A DNA stretch of 64,000 nucleotides, taken from positions 1-64,000 of the forward strand of contig NZ_KB891998.1 of NCBI RefSeq assembly GCF_000373625.1. The letters run 5' to 3'. The notes under the pieces are model-generated. The model did no database searches and was not told the origin of the DNA. It saw only the letters and a program-made list of their open reading frames with translations. Position numbers and translations under genes: made by a program. Every line of letters starts with the position of its first letter. The stretch's first letter is position 1. This stretch comes from Streptomyces sp. LaPpAH-108 (GTDB taxonomy: Bacteria; Actinomycetota; Actinomycetes; Streptomycetales; Streptomycetaceae). Positions 8,640-20,979 of the stretch are shown one piece after another.

Positions 8640-10985
8640 ATGGACGGTCGTGACCTGGTGCGTTCGATGAGTGAGGTCGGTTCGGGGCGAGCGGCCCGGG
8701 CGGTGCGGACCTGGCGGGCCGCTTGGCGCAGGCGGCGTGCCGACGCCGTGGGGCTGCCGCCGCGCGGGGCGGAGCGGGCGCGGGTGCCGGGGCAGGTGCG
8801 GGAGGCGGTGCCGGAGCCGGGCGGCGGGGTGCTGCGGTTCGAGCGCTCGGAGCTGCGGATCGTGGTGACGGCGGGCGGGGCCGTCTTCTGGGGCTGGGAC
8901 GGGGCCGGGCCCGAGCCGTCGTACGCGCTGGCCGGGGGCTGTCCCGAGGCAGATCCCCGGGTGGTCCTTGAGCCGGACAAGGACGGCGGCTGGCGGGTGG
9001 TGGCCGAGCGGGCGACGGTGACGGTCTCGCGGCACGGGGCGGTGGAGGTGTGCACGCCCGGCGGGGTGGTGCTGCGGCGGGAGCTGCCGCCGCGCTGGTG
9101 GGAGCCGGTCGGCGGGGGCATGGCGCGGTGGACGCTGCGGTCGGAGGTGGCGGCGGACGCGCGGTTCTTCGGACTCGGCGGCCGGGCGGCGGGGCCGCGG
9201 CTCGGGGACGGCACGTACCGGCTGTGGAACTCGGGGCCGGGGCAGGCGGGCGAGCCGCGTACGGCGATGCCGGTGCAGCTGGTGGTGGCGGACGCGGGGG
9301 CGCATCTGGTGTTCCACGACACGACGTGGGACGGCACGGTGATCCTGCGGGAGGGCGAGGAGGGTGCCGGGTCGGGGCACGACCGGGCGGGGCGCTGCGA
9401 GATACGGATGGACGGGGGTCCGCTGCGCTGCTGGGTCGTGGTGGGCACGCCCGCGCGCGTGCTGAGCACATGGGCGGCGCTGACCGGTGCGTCCGCGCTG
9501 CCGCCCGCGTGGGCGTTGGGCCACCATCATGTGCCGGGCCGGCTGGACGGTGAGGAGGAGCTGCGGCGGCTCGTCGCGGGGTACCGGGAGCGGGACCTGC
9601 CGCTGGACGCGGTGCATCTGGCGGCCGGGCGGTACGAGGGCCGCGAGGTGTTCGGCGTGGACGAGGAGCGGTTCCCGAAGCTCGCGGTGGTGGCGGAGGA
9701 GCTGGGCCGGGACGGGATACGGCTCGTGCCGGAGACCGGACCCGCGGTGCGGGCGGTGCCGGGTGGGGCGGTGTTCGAGGCGGGGCGCGTGCTGGACGCG
9801 TTCGTGCGGGACGGCTCGGGGCGGCCGGTGCGGGGTGAGGCGTGGTGCGGGGAGTCGGTCTTCCCGGACTTCACGCACGCGCGCGTCCGCGCGTGGTGGA
9901 GCGGGCTGCACCGGGAGCGGCGCGAGCAGGGGTTCGCGGGTGTGTGGCACACCCTGGACGCGCCGACGGTGCTGAGCGCCTTCGGTGAGCCGACGTTGCC
10001 GCGTTCGGCACGGCACGCGCTGGAGGGGCGCGGCGGTGATCACCGGGAGGCGCACAACGTGTACGGCCTCTCCATGGCGTGCGCCGCGTACGAGGGGCTG
10101 CGTGAACTGGCGCCCGGGGAGCGGCCCTTCGTGGTGTCCGGGGCCGGGTGGGCCGGTGCGCAGCGCTACGGCGGGGTGTCGGTGGGCAGCCCGGTCGCGG
10201 ACTGGCCGGGGCTGCGGGCGGCGTTGTCGCAGGTGCTGGGGCTCGGGCTGTGCGGGGTGCCGTACGCGGGGGTCGACGTGGACGGGGGCGACGGGGACAT
10301 GTCGCCGGAGCTGTATCTGCGGTGGCTGCAACTGGGGGCGTATCTGCCGCTGTTCCGTACGCGCGCGCGGGGGCGTGTGGGGGCCGGGGAGCCGTGGGAG
10401 TTCGGTCCGGTGGTGCTGGAGCACGTGCGCGGGGCGCTGGCGGAGCGGCGGCGGCTGGCGCCGTACTTCGTGACGCTGGCGCAGCTGGCGCGGCGGACCG
10501 GGGCGCCGTACGCGCGGCCGGTGTGGTGGGGGTCGCCGGAGGACCGGGCGCTGCGGGACTGCGCGGACGCGTTCCTGCTCGGGGACGCGCTGCTGGTGGC
10601 GCCGGTGCTGGCGCCGGGTGCGGACCGGCGGGCGGTGCGGCTGCCGCGCGGGCGCTGGTACGACACGGCGACGGAGCAGGTGTACGAGGGCCCGGCGCAG
10701 GTGTTGGTGGACGCGCCGCTGTCGCGGACACCGGTGCTCGCGCGCGCGGGTGCGGTGCTGCCGGTGCGGGGCGCGGACGGCGGGACGGGGCTGGAGGTGT
10801 GGGCGCCCGCCGAGGGGCGCACGGGCGGCGGACTCGTGGTGCGGGACGCGGGTGACGGGTGGGCGGAGCCCGCGATCGAGCGGTACGCGGTGCGCCGTCA
10901 GGGTGCGGAGGTGGTCGTCACCCTGGAGGGGGAGGACGGCTCGGCGGAACCGTCCTGCCCGGTGCGGATACGGGGGCTGGGGTGA
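8640..10985 (+). CDS. GH31-family protein lacking both catalytic aspartates (pseudo-glycosidase)
   Basis: A 781-residue protein with full GH31 architecture: an N-terminal beta-sandwich (about 40-230, with DGTYRLWNSGPG), a TIM barrel (about 270-610) and C-terminal sheets (VLARAGAVLPV). The active-site segments are altered. Where active members read WxDMNEP for the nucleophile, this one reads W436-H-T-L-D-A-P442, with Thr438 in place of Asp. Where they read SGD for the acid/base, this one reads VSVGS with Ser517. Flanking residues (SARHALEGRGGDHREAHNVYG, GLCGVPYAGVDV) are intact. It is probably not an alpha-glucosidase, perhaps a binding or structural paralogue. ATG at 8640 chosen; 8607 is an alternative in-frame start. 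Confidence 0.85.
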   Translation: MDGRDLVRSMSEVGSGRAARAVRTWRAAWRRRRADAVGLPPRGAERARVPGQVREAVPEPGGGVLRFERSELRIVVTAGGAVFWGWDGAGPEPSYALAGGCPEADPRVVLEPDKDGGWRVVAERATVTVSRHGAVEVCTPGGVVLRRELPPRWWEPVGGGMARWTLRSEVAADARFFGLGGRAAGPRLGDGTYRLWNSGPGQAGEPRTAMPVQLVVADAGAHLVFHDTTWDGTVILREGEEGAGSGHDRAGRCEIRMDGGPLRCWVVVGTPARVLSTWAALTGASALPPAWALGHHHVPGRLDGEEELRRLVAGYRERDLPLDAVHLAAGRYEGREVFGVDEERFPKLAVVAEELGRDGIRLVPETGPAVRAVPGGAVFEAGRVLDAFVRDGSGRPVRGEAWCGESVFPDFTHARVRAWWSGLHRERREQGFAGVWHTLDAPTVLSAFGEPTLPRSARHALEGRGGDHREAHNVYGLSMACAAYEGLRELAPGERPFVVSGAGWAGAQRYGGVSVGSPVADWPGLRAALSQVLGLGLCGVPYAGVDVDGGDGDMSPELYLRWLQLGAYLPLFRTRARGRVGAGEPWEFGPVVLEHVRGALAERRRLAPYFVTLAQLARRTGAPYARPVWWGSPEDRALRDCADAFLLGDALLVAPVLAPGADRRAVRLPRGRWYDTATEQVYEGPAQVLVDAPLSRTPVLARAGAVLPVRGADGGTGLEVWAPAEGRTGGGLVVRDAGDGWAEPAIERYAVRRQGAEVVVTLEGEDGSAEPSCPVRIRGLG

Positions 10986-11018
10986 GGCAGGTGCGGGGGC
11001 TGGGGTGAGCCGGGCGGG

Positions 11019-11555
11019 TCAGATGTAGCGGCCCTCGAACCAGGCTCGCGCGGCCAGGGTGTGCAGCGGGAAGGCGAGTTCGTCGGGGGTGCGCAGCAGG
11101 TGCCAGCCCTCGGTCTCGTCGGTCGCGGCGGAGACGGGGAGTCCTTCCACGGGGCGTTCCGGCAGGAGCCCGAAGAGGAGGAGGTGGCCGTCGGGTGCGC
11201 TCATGGCGTCCATGAGCCGCACGTCCCGGGCCTCCGCCTCGATGCCGGTCTCCTCCCTCAGCTCGCGGACGAGGGCGTGCCGCCAGTCCTCGCGGTCGTC
11301 GACGTAGCCGCCGGGCAGGGCGATGCCGCCGCGCTCGGGGCCGACGGTGCGGGTGATGACGACCAGGGCGGTGCCCTGGGTGTCGTAGACGGGCTGGAGC
11401 GCGACGGCCACGGGCAGCGGGTTGCGGTAGGCGACGGTGCCGCAGGCCGGGCAGGTGCGCGGCCAGCCGGTGATGCCCTCCCCGTAGGGGGCTCCGCAGC
11501 TCGAACAGTGCGATCCGGGCGCGGAGTTGACAGATGAGTGCTGGGTTTCGGACAC
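11019..11555 (-). CDS. NUDIX hydrolase with N-terminal zinc ribbon
   Basis: A 178-residue protein. The N-terminus holds a four-cysteine zinc ribbon (CSSCG, then CPACG), as in NudC-like and ADP-ribose pyrophosphatase-like Nudix enzymes. The Nudix box is complete: GGYVDDRED, then REL-REETGI, matching Gx5Ex7REUxEExGU. The glutamates that hold Mg2+ are present. The substrate (a nucleoside diphosphate linked to X) cannot be named. The start is the GTG at 11555. It converges with the GH31-type gene and is separated from the conservon gene cvnD by 34 bp. Confidence 0.88.
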   Translation of the reverse strand: MSETQHSSVNSAPGSHCSSCGAPYGEGITGWPRTCPACGTVAYRNPLPVAVALQPVYDTQGTALVVITRTVGPERGGIALPGGYVDDREDWRHALVRELREETGIEAEARDVRLMDAMSAPDGHLLLFGLLPERPVEGLPVSAATDETEGWHLLRTPDELAFPLHTLAARAWFEGRYI

Positions 11556-11589
11556 GCGCGGACTGTATCCGATCGGGTTTCGCGTGCCG

Positions 11590-12175
11590 TCAGCCGGTGA
11601 CGGTGCGGCGGTGTTCGGCGGCCTGCTCCATGGCGTGCCGTACGACCCCGATGAGGACCTCCTTGACCGACTCGCGGTCGCGGGCGTCGGTCAGCAGCAA
11701 CGGCACATCGGGATCGAGGTCGAGAGCCTGGCGGACCGTCTCGGCCGGGTAGCGGTCGGCGCCCTCGAAGCAGTTGACGGCGATGACGAAGGGGATCGCG
11801 CGCCGCTCGAAGTAGTCGACGGCGGCGAAGCAGTCCTCCAGGCGGCGGGTGTCGGCCAGGACGACGGCGCCGAGCGCGCCCTCGGACAGCTCGTCCCACA
11901 TGAACCAGAACCGCTCCTGGCCCGGCGTGCCGAACAGGTAGAGCACGAGGTCGGCGCGCAGGGTGATGCGGCCGAAGTCCATGGCCACCGTGGTGGTGTG
12001 CTTGCCCTCGATCCCGCTGAGGTCGTCCACGGGACGGCCCGCCTCGGTGAGCAGTTCCTCGGTGCGCAGCGGGCGTATCTCGCTGACCGCGCCGACCAGG
12101 GTGGTCTTGCCGACGCCGAAGCCGCCCGCCACCAGGATCTTGAGCGTGACGGGCTCGACCGGGGGCTTGGCGCGT

Positions 12176-12195
<20 letters not shown>
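11590..12195 (-). CDS. cvnD: Conservon GTPase-like protein CvnD
   Basis: A 201-residue Ras-like P-loop protein of the CvnD family. It shows the P-loop GGFGVGKTTLVGAVSEI, a DxxG-like switch (GTPGQERFWFMWDE), and a degenerate base-recognition motif (NCFEGADR instead of NKxD), typical of the family. In conservons it works with the sensor CvnA, roadblock protein CvnB and DUF742 protein CvnC as a membrane-associated signalling set. The ATG at 12195 lies inside the end of the upstream oxoprolinase-like gene (20-bp overlap), so its translation is coupled to that gene rather than directly to cvnC. Confidence 0.93.
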
Positions 12196-15814
<3,619 letters not shown>

Positions 15815-15838
15815 GTCACCACCCCGCTTCCGCGCCGG

Positions 15839-16234
15839 TCACAGTGCCCGGAGGCCGTCGATCACGTCGCGCAGGATACCTTCGTCCGGCAGTTCCGCCG
15901 GGGGTACCGGACGCGTCACATGGACGAATCGCGCGTGCACGAGGTCGCCGATGAACACGCGGACCACGCCGACGGGCAGGTCGAGCCCGGCGGCGAGTTC
16001 GGCGACCGACTGCGGGGTGTCGCGGCAGAGCCCGACGATCTCCACGTGCTCGGGGGCCAGTTCCGGGTCCGCCTCCGGGTCGGGCGCGTCGGGTTCCGGC
16101 ACGACGAGCGCGATCAGGTCGAGGAACTGCTGGGTGCCGCTCGTGGTGCGACCGCGTGTCATGGCGTACGGGCGGACGACGGGACCGGCCTCGTCGTCGA
16201 ACCAGTGACGGCCTCCCTGGCCCTTGCGGCTCAT
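15839..16234 (-). CDS. cvnC: Conservon DUF742 protein CvnC
   Basis: A 131-residue DUF742 protein. It has the N-terminal W-F-DDEAGPVVRPYAMTRGRT signature and a winged-helix-like second half (TPQSVAELAAGLDLPVGVVRVFIGDL) that ends shortly after HVTRP. CvnC proteins are thought to bridge the roadblock protein and the GTPase at the membrane. It lies 9 bp downstream of cvnB. The gene that would normally follow is cvnD, but here the oxoprolinase-like gene intervenes. Confidence 0.93.
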   Translation of the reverse strand: MSRKGQGGRHWFDDEAGPVVRPYAMTRGRTTSGTQQFLDLIALVVPEPDAPDPEADPELAPEHVEIVGLCRDTPQSVAELAAGLDLPVGVVRVFIGDLVHARFVHVTRPVPPAELPDEGILRDVIDGLRAL

Positions 16235-16243
16235 GCTCTACGA

Positions 16244-16666
16244 CTACCCGCCCGCGCGCGGGGTGCTGCTCAGGTGGACGCCGACCCGCTTGACGAGCAG
16301 CGTCATCTCGTAGGCGACCTGGCCCACGTCGGAGTCGGAGTCGGCGAGGACGGCGAGGCAGCTGCCGTCGCCCGCGGCGGTGACGAACAGGAATGCCTCG
16401 TCCAGTTCGACCACGGTCTGGCGGACGCTGCCCGCGTCGAAGTGGCGGCCGACGCCCTTGGCGAGGCTGTGGAAGCCGGAGGCCACGGCGGCCAGGTGTT
16501 CGCTGTCCTCCCGGGTGAGGTCCTTGGACACGCCGGTGGCGAGGCCGTCGCCGGAGAGCACGACGGCCTTGCGGATGCTGGCGACGCGGTCGACGAGTTC
16601 GTCCAGGAGCCAGCTCAGCTCCTTCTTCACGGTCTCCGAGTGGCCGATCGTCTTCGGTGCGGTCAT
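16244..16666 (-). CDS. cvnB: Conservon roadblock/LC7 protein CvnB
   Basis: A 140-residue roadblock/LC7 protein with the family pattern: ELSWLLDELVDRVASIRKAVVLSGDGLATGVS at the N-terminus and FLFVTAAGDGSCLAVLADSDSDVGQVAYEM in the middle. These are small dimeric regulators, related to MglB, that bind Ras-like GTPases, here probably CvnD. Its ATG overlaps the stop of cvnA by 4 bases (ATGA), so translation is coupled. Confidence 0.94.
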   Translation of the reverse strand: MTAPKTIGHSETVKKELSWLLDELVDRVASIRKAVVLSGDGLATGVSKDLTREDSEHLAAVASGFHSLAKGVGRHFDAGSVRQTVVELDEAFLFVTAAGDGSCLAVLADSDSDVGQVAYEMTLLVKRVGVHLSSTPRAGG

Positions 16667-19600
16667 CGACCGTCTCCCTTGGTCGTTCCTGGTGCTGTGC
16701 CGTGGCGGGCCTCGTCGCCCGCCGCGTTCTCCTCGCGGCCGCGCTGCCAGCCGCGCTGCAGCGCGGCCATGCGGGTGCGGACCTCGTCGGCGTCCCGCGG
16801 GGGTGGCTCCGCCGGTTGCGTGATCGTCTTCCGGCGGGGGTCCTGCTTCAACTGCGGTGCCAGGCTGGCCTGGCGGACCCGCCTGGGGAGGGGGCTGGTC
16901 GATCCCGCACCCCAGGCGGGGGTGTCCTCGGTGCGTGGGGTGCTCTCGCGGGCCCCGGTGTCCTCGGGGGCGGCCGTGGTGGGGCGGGGGCGTCGGGGGA
17001 GGTCCTGCGACGGGGAGGTCCAGGGGGTCACGGGCCGGGGTGACTCGGGGGTGTCGGCCTGGCCCGGCGGGGTGGTGGGGCCGTCGACGCCGGTGGGGTC
17101 ACTGAGCCCGGAGGTGTCCCGGGACCAGGCCGAGCCGGTGGCGGGGGCGGGGCCGAGGACGTCCGTGGGGTCGGGGAAGCCGGTCGGGTCGGCGGGGCGG
17201 GTGGGGTCGGTCGAGCGGGCCGGTCCGGTGGAGCGGGGCGGGTCGCCGGGGCGCGTCGGGTCGGCGGGGGTCGGGAGGTCCCAGGGGTCGGTGAAGCCCG
17301 TCCGGCCCGTGAAGGGGCTGGAGTCGGCGGGGTACGTCGGGCCGTCGGGGCCGAGCACTCCCATCGGGTCGGGGAAGCCGGTCGGCGCGACGGGGCCGGA
17401 CAGGCCCGCCGGGCCACGGAAGGCGTCGGAGCCGAAGGGCTCGGTGCCGCCGGAGAAGACGGAGGGGTCGGCAGGGTCGGCGGGGCCGACCTGGCCGGGC
17501 GAGCCCGCGCGGTCCGAGAGACGAGCCGAGCCGTCCGGGTCCGTCAGGTCCGTACGACGTGAGGCGTCGGCCGAGCCGTCCCGGTCCATGCGCCCTGAAG
17601 GGTCGGCCGAGCCACGCGCGTTGGGCAGGCCCGAGCGACCGGCGAAGTCCGCCGGATCGGCCCCGTCCGTGCGGCGGGACGGGCCGGTCGGGCGCGAGGA
17701 ACCGGACGCGTCGGCCGTGTCCGTCGTACCCGGTGCGCCGTCCTCCTCGGTGTCCCGGGGCTTGCGGTGGCGGGTCGGGAGCGGGGGCGGGGTGCGTGAG
17801 GGCAGCGCGGGTTCGGGGTCCGGGTCCGGGGTGGGGACGTACCCCCGGGGCCGGAAGATGGCGCCGCGTTCGGTCTCGGTGTCCTGGAGCGCGCCGGGGA
17901 AGTCGTCGGGGTCGGACGGCTCGGCGGGAGGTGCGGGGAGCGGGGGCGCCGGGCTCTTCGTCAGGCGGGCCGGGTCCAGGCGGATACCGAGGCCGTTGGT
18001 ACCCGGGTCGTCGTCGCTGAGGAGGGCGTCGGGGATGAAGACGACGGCCGTGGTGCCGCCGTAGGGCGAGGGCTGGAGGGAGACGCGGACCTTCTGGCGG
18101 CGGGCGAGGCGGCTGACGACGAACAGGCCGAGCCGGTCGGTGTCGGAGAGTTCGAACTCGGGGGTCTCGGCGAGCCGGAGGTTGGCGTCCAGGAGCGTGT
18201 CGGCGGTCATGCCGAGGCCCCGGTCGTGGATCTCCAGGGTGAAGCCGTTGCCGACCCGTTCACCGACGACCTGGACGGCGGTGTGCGGCGGGGAGAACAC
18301 GGTGGCGTTCTCCAGGAGTTCGGCCACGAGGTGGGTGAGGTCGGAGACCGCGGGCCCGGTGACGGCGATGCTGGGCAGCCGCCGTACCTCGATGCGCTCG
18401 TAGTCCTCGACCTCCGCGATGGCGGCGCGTACGACGTCCATCAGGCGGATGGGGCGGCGCCACTGCCGGGAGGGCACCGCGCCGGAGAGGATCACCAGGC
18501 CCTCGGCGTGCCGCCGCATACGGGTGGTGAGGTGGTCCAGGCGGAAGAGGTCCGCGAGTTCGGCGGTGTCCTCGGTGCGGCGCTCCATGGTGTCGAGCAG
18601 GGTGAGCTGCTTGTGGAGCAGCACCTGGCTGCGGCGGGCGAGGTTGACGAAGACCTCGGAGACACCGGCGCGCAGCTCGGCCTGCTTGACGGCGGCCTCG
18701 ACGGCGGCGCGCTGGAGGGTGTTGAGGGCCTGGCCGACCTCGCCGATCTCGTTCTTGTCGTACTCCCGCCGGGGCACCTCGCTCTCCACGTCGACCTGTT
18801 CGCCGGTGGTGAGGCGGCGCATCAGGTTGGGCAGCCGGGTGCCGGACGCCTCGTGGGCCTCGCGGCTGAGCTGCCGCAGGTCGCGGATGAGGCGGCGGCC
18901 GACGCGTACGGAGAGCACGAGGGAGACGAGGACGGCGACGAGACCGAGGACACCGACCACGGCGGCCTGGACGATGACGCCGACGGCGAGGGGCCGCACC
19001 CGGTCGCGGAAGCGGTCGTTCGCCTGCTGGTCCAGCTTGCCGAGTTCGTAGAGGACCCCGCTCGCGGCGGCCTTCCAGCCGGTGGCGGTGACGCCGCGCG
19101 GGGTGCCCGAGTCGGTGGCGACGACGTTGCGTTCGGCCACGCGCAGCGGGGCGGTGGCGGCGTTGCGCCAGAAGTGCTCGTAGCGCTCGCGTTCGGCGGC
19201 GGGCAGCAGCGGGAGGCTGATGTCGTAGAGCAGGTCGCGCTGGGCGACGAGGTCGGAGATCTGCCGGGTCTCGGTGCGGGTGAGGCGGCCGACGACCAGC
19301 GAGGAGGCGAGCAGGGCGTCCTCGCGGGAGAGGAGTTCGCGGGCGCGGGTGGTGTTGACGAGGGCGGCGGCCTGCTTGTCCATCTCCACGTCGTCGATGC
19401 CGTCGACGGCGACGATCAGGGCGTAGCAGGGGTCGACGAGGCGGTTGTAGAGGTCCAGGGCCTCGGCGCGGGTGACGGTGCGTTCCTCCACACCGCGCCG
19501 CAGGGACTCCAGGCCGCCGAGGGCGTCCAGGACGGCGGTGAGGCGTTCGCCGTCCTCGCCGCGTACGGCCGCGCGGGTGTCGCGGGCGCGGGCGCCCGCG

Positions 19601-19899
19601 CGCAGCCGGGCGACGGCCTTGTCGGTGTCGGTGCGGGCGCGGTGGAGCGAGGTGAGGGCGTCGGCGGCGCGCGGGTCGGCGAGGTAGATCAGGCTCTCGC
19701 GGCGTTCGCTCTGCAGCAGGCGGACGGTGGCCTCGGTGGGGTGGCCGACGGCCTCGACGGTGCGGGAGACGCGCAGCATCCGCGTGACGTCGCGCCCCGT
19801 CAGCACCGTGGCGAAGCCCCAGACGGCGGTCAGGGACACCAGGGGCACGAGAAGGAGCGCCACGATCTTCCGGCGGATCGACTTCCCGCGAAAGCGCAT
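16663..19899 (-). CDS. cvnA: Conservon sensor kinase-like protein CvnA
   Basis: A 1078-residue membrane sensor. It has an N-terminal membrane helix (about 11-32), an extracytoplasmic nitrate/nitrite-sensing-type (NIT) domain (about 40-310), a second helix (about 318-345), HAMP, a helical linker, and a GHKL ATPase domain (about 505-620, with LLENATVFSPP and HDRGLGMT). Residues from about 640 to the end are a low-complexity tail rich in Asp-Pro, Thr, Ser and Gly (DPTDPADP-like units), far longer than a typical CvnA core. The ATG at 19899 follows GGGGGAGG; the frame is open further upstream to 20190. Confidence 0.92.
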   Translation of the reverse strand: MRFRGKSIRRKIVALLLVPLVSLTAVWGFATVLTGRDVTRMLRVSRTVEAVGHPTEATVRLLQSERRESLIYLADPRAADALTSLHRARTDTDKAVARLRAGARARDTRAAVRGEDGERLTAVLDALGGLESLRRGVEERTVTRAEALDLYNRLVDPCYALIVAVDGIDDVEMDKQAAALVNTTRARELLSREDALLASSLVVGRLTRTETRQISDLVAQRDLLYDISLPLLPAAERERYEHFWRNAATAPLRVAERNVVATDSGTPRGVTATGWKAAASGVLYELGKLDQQANDRFRDRVRPLAVGVIVQAAVVGVLGLVAVLVSLVLSVRVGRRLIRDLRQLSREAHEASGTRLPNLMRRLTTGEQVDVESEVPRREYDKNEIGEVGQALNTLQRAAVEAAVKQAELRAGVSEVFVNLARRSQVLLHKQLTLLDTMERRTEDTAELADLFRLDHLTTRMRRHAEGLVILSGAVPSRQWRRPIRLMDVVRAAIAEVEDYERIEVRRLPSIAVTGPAVSDLTHLVAELLENATVFSPPHTAVQVVGERVGNGFTLEIHDRGLGMTADTLLDANLRLAETPEFELSDTDRLGLFVVSRLARRQKVRVSLQPSPYGGTTAVVFIPDALLSDDDPGTNGLGIRLDPARLTKSPAPPLPAPPAEPSDPDDFPGALQDTETERGAIFRPRGYVPTPDPDPEPALPSRTPPPLPTRHRKPRDTEEDGAPGTTDTADASGSSRPTGPSRRTDGADPADFAGRSGLPNARGSADPSGRMDRDGSADASRRTDLTDPDGSARLSDRAGSPGQVGPADPADPSVFSGGTEPFGSDAFRGPAGLSGPVAPTGFPDPMGVLGPDGPTYPADSSPFTGRTGFTDPWDLPTPADPTRPGDPPRSTGPARSTDPTRPADPTGFPDPTDVLGPAPATGSAWSRDTSGLSDPTGVDGPTTPPGQADTPESPRPVTPWTSPSQDLPRRPRPTTAAPEDTGARESTPRTEDTPAWGAGSTSPLPRRVRQASLAPQLKQDPRRKTITQPAEPPPRDADEVRTRMAALQRGWQRGREENAAGDEARHGTAPGTTKGDGR

Positions 19900-20345
19900 G
19901 GCCTCCCCCAGCTCGGCCCGCGCCGGGCGCGGGAGTGTGGATGTCCCGACTCGGAACGGCGCGAGCCTACTACCGCCCCACGCGTAACTCGAAGACGCGT
20001 CTGAAGCGTGAACTCCCTTGTGAACAAAGGAAGATGGCGAGTTGTCAGGGCATTGCGGGAGATTGCCGCCGCACCGGGGCACGACCCTGGGCGCCGGGGC
20101 CGGAATCGGACGGAGGGCGGTTGGCCGAAATTTTTCCCGGACCGGGAATCTTCGCGCCCTCCCGTGCGTCCTTGTCCATGGGGAACGCACGGGGAGTCGA
20201 CGGGGATCCGGGGACGGAATCGGCCACAGGAGCCGCGTCCCGCGTCCCGGCGGCGTAAATCAGCGCAAGCCGGGCAGCCACTGGGGAGTCGGAGCTTTCG
20301 GGTTCCGGGGCGAGCGGTGTGTCGGCGGTGGGGAGTGACACGGTG
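19900..20345. other. Divergent intergenic region between cvnA and a small membrane-protein gene
   Basis: 446 bp without a convincing gene. It should hold the conservon promoter. The clearest structure is the palindrome ttcccgg-a-ccgggaa at 20134-20148, next to a short A/T run (aaattttt), a plausible operator. A GGGAAT at 20144-20149 is followed 18 bases later by GTC, only loosely like a sigma-R promoter, so I do not call it. Confidence 0.45.
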
Positions 20346-20912
20346 ATGGGCACGGCGGAGCGGCGCGAGGCGCCCGAGAAGAGCGTGGCGGTGCGCTCGG
20401 CGCCCGCGCGGGACCGAAAGGTGCCCGGTCAGGCGGGCGGGACGCACGAGTACGCGGACGAACGCACCCGGGAGTACGCGGCGCGGGAACGCCCCGGCCG
20501 GTACGGCGAGGGCGTGCGGCCCGCGTACCGGCCGCTGTGGGTGGAGGAGCCCGCCCGGCGGCGTCGGCTGCCCGACCCGGTGCGTACGTCGGCGGTGCGG
20601 GCGGTGCTGCTGATCTCGGTGACGCTGATCCAGGCGATGGTGGCGTTCCTGTGCACGATGGCGGGGTCCTGGCTGGCCTTCCCCATGGTGATCAGCAGCG
20701 TGGTGAGCACGGTGGTGGCGACCTGGTCGGTGGTCGACGTGTGGGTGACCCGCCAGGTGTGGAACCAGCGGTACGGCGTGGTGTCCGAGCCCAGCAGCAC
20801 GGCGCGGTCGCTGCGCCGGGAGCGGCGGGCGGCGCGGCGGCGTGAGCGGGCCGCGCGGCGCGACCAGGAGCGGATACCCGGGCGGGGCGCCGCGGGGCTG
20901 TCCCACTCGTAG
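20346..20912 (+). CDS. Small membrane protein of unknown function
   Basis: A 188-residue protein that I do not recognise. The first 85 residues are charged and Arg/Glu-rich. Two hydrophobic segments follow, AVLLISVTLIQAMVAFLCTM and a second one around FPMVISSVVSTVVATWSVV. A strongly basic tail (repeated RRERRAARRRERAARR) should lie in the cytoplasm. ATG 20346 is chosen over GTG 20319 or GTG 20343 because GGGGAG ends 8 bases upstream. Its stop codon is the TAG of the first unit of the tandem repeat at 20906-20959. Confidence 0.6.
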   Translation: MGTAERREAPEKSVAVRSAPARDRKVPGQAGGTHEYADERTREYAARERPGRYGEGVRPAYRPLWVEEPARRRRLPDPVRTSAVRAVLLISVTLIQAMVAFLCTMAGSWLAFPMVISSVVSTVVATWSVVDVWVTRQVWNQRYGVVSEPSSTARSLRRERRAARRRERAARRDQERIPGRGAAGLSHS

Positions 20913-20959
20913 GAACGCTCGGGCTCGTAGGAACGCTCGGGCTCGTAGGAACGCTCGGG
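20906..20959. repeat. Three perfect 18-bp tandem repeats over a stop codon
   Basis: The unit ctcgtaggaacgctcggg occurs three times without mismatch, and a fourth begins at 20960. Each copy carries a TAG in the frame of the upstream gene, so the gene ends in the first copy. This suggests recent slippage-type duplication. Confidence 0.9.
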
Positions 20960-20979
20960 CTCGGAGTGGCCGGGAGCGC

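Noticed and set aside
20144..20171. Possible sigma-R promoter (GGGAAT-N18-GTC)
   Set aside because: The -10 lacks the GTT, and the downstream gene has no known stress link. It falls within the ttcccgg/ccgggaa palindrome, which explains the GGGAAT.
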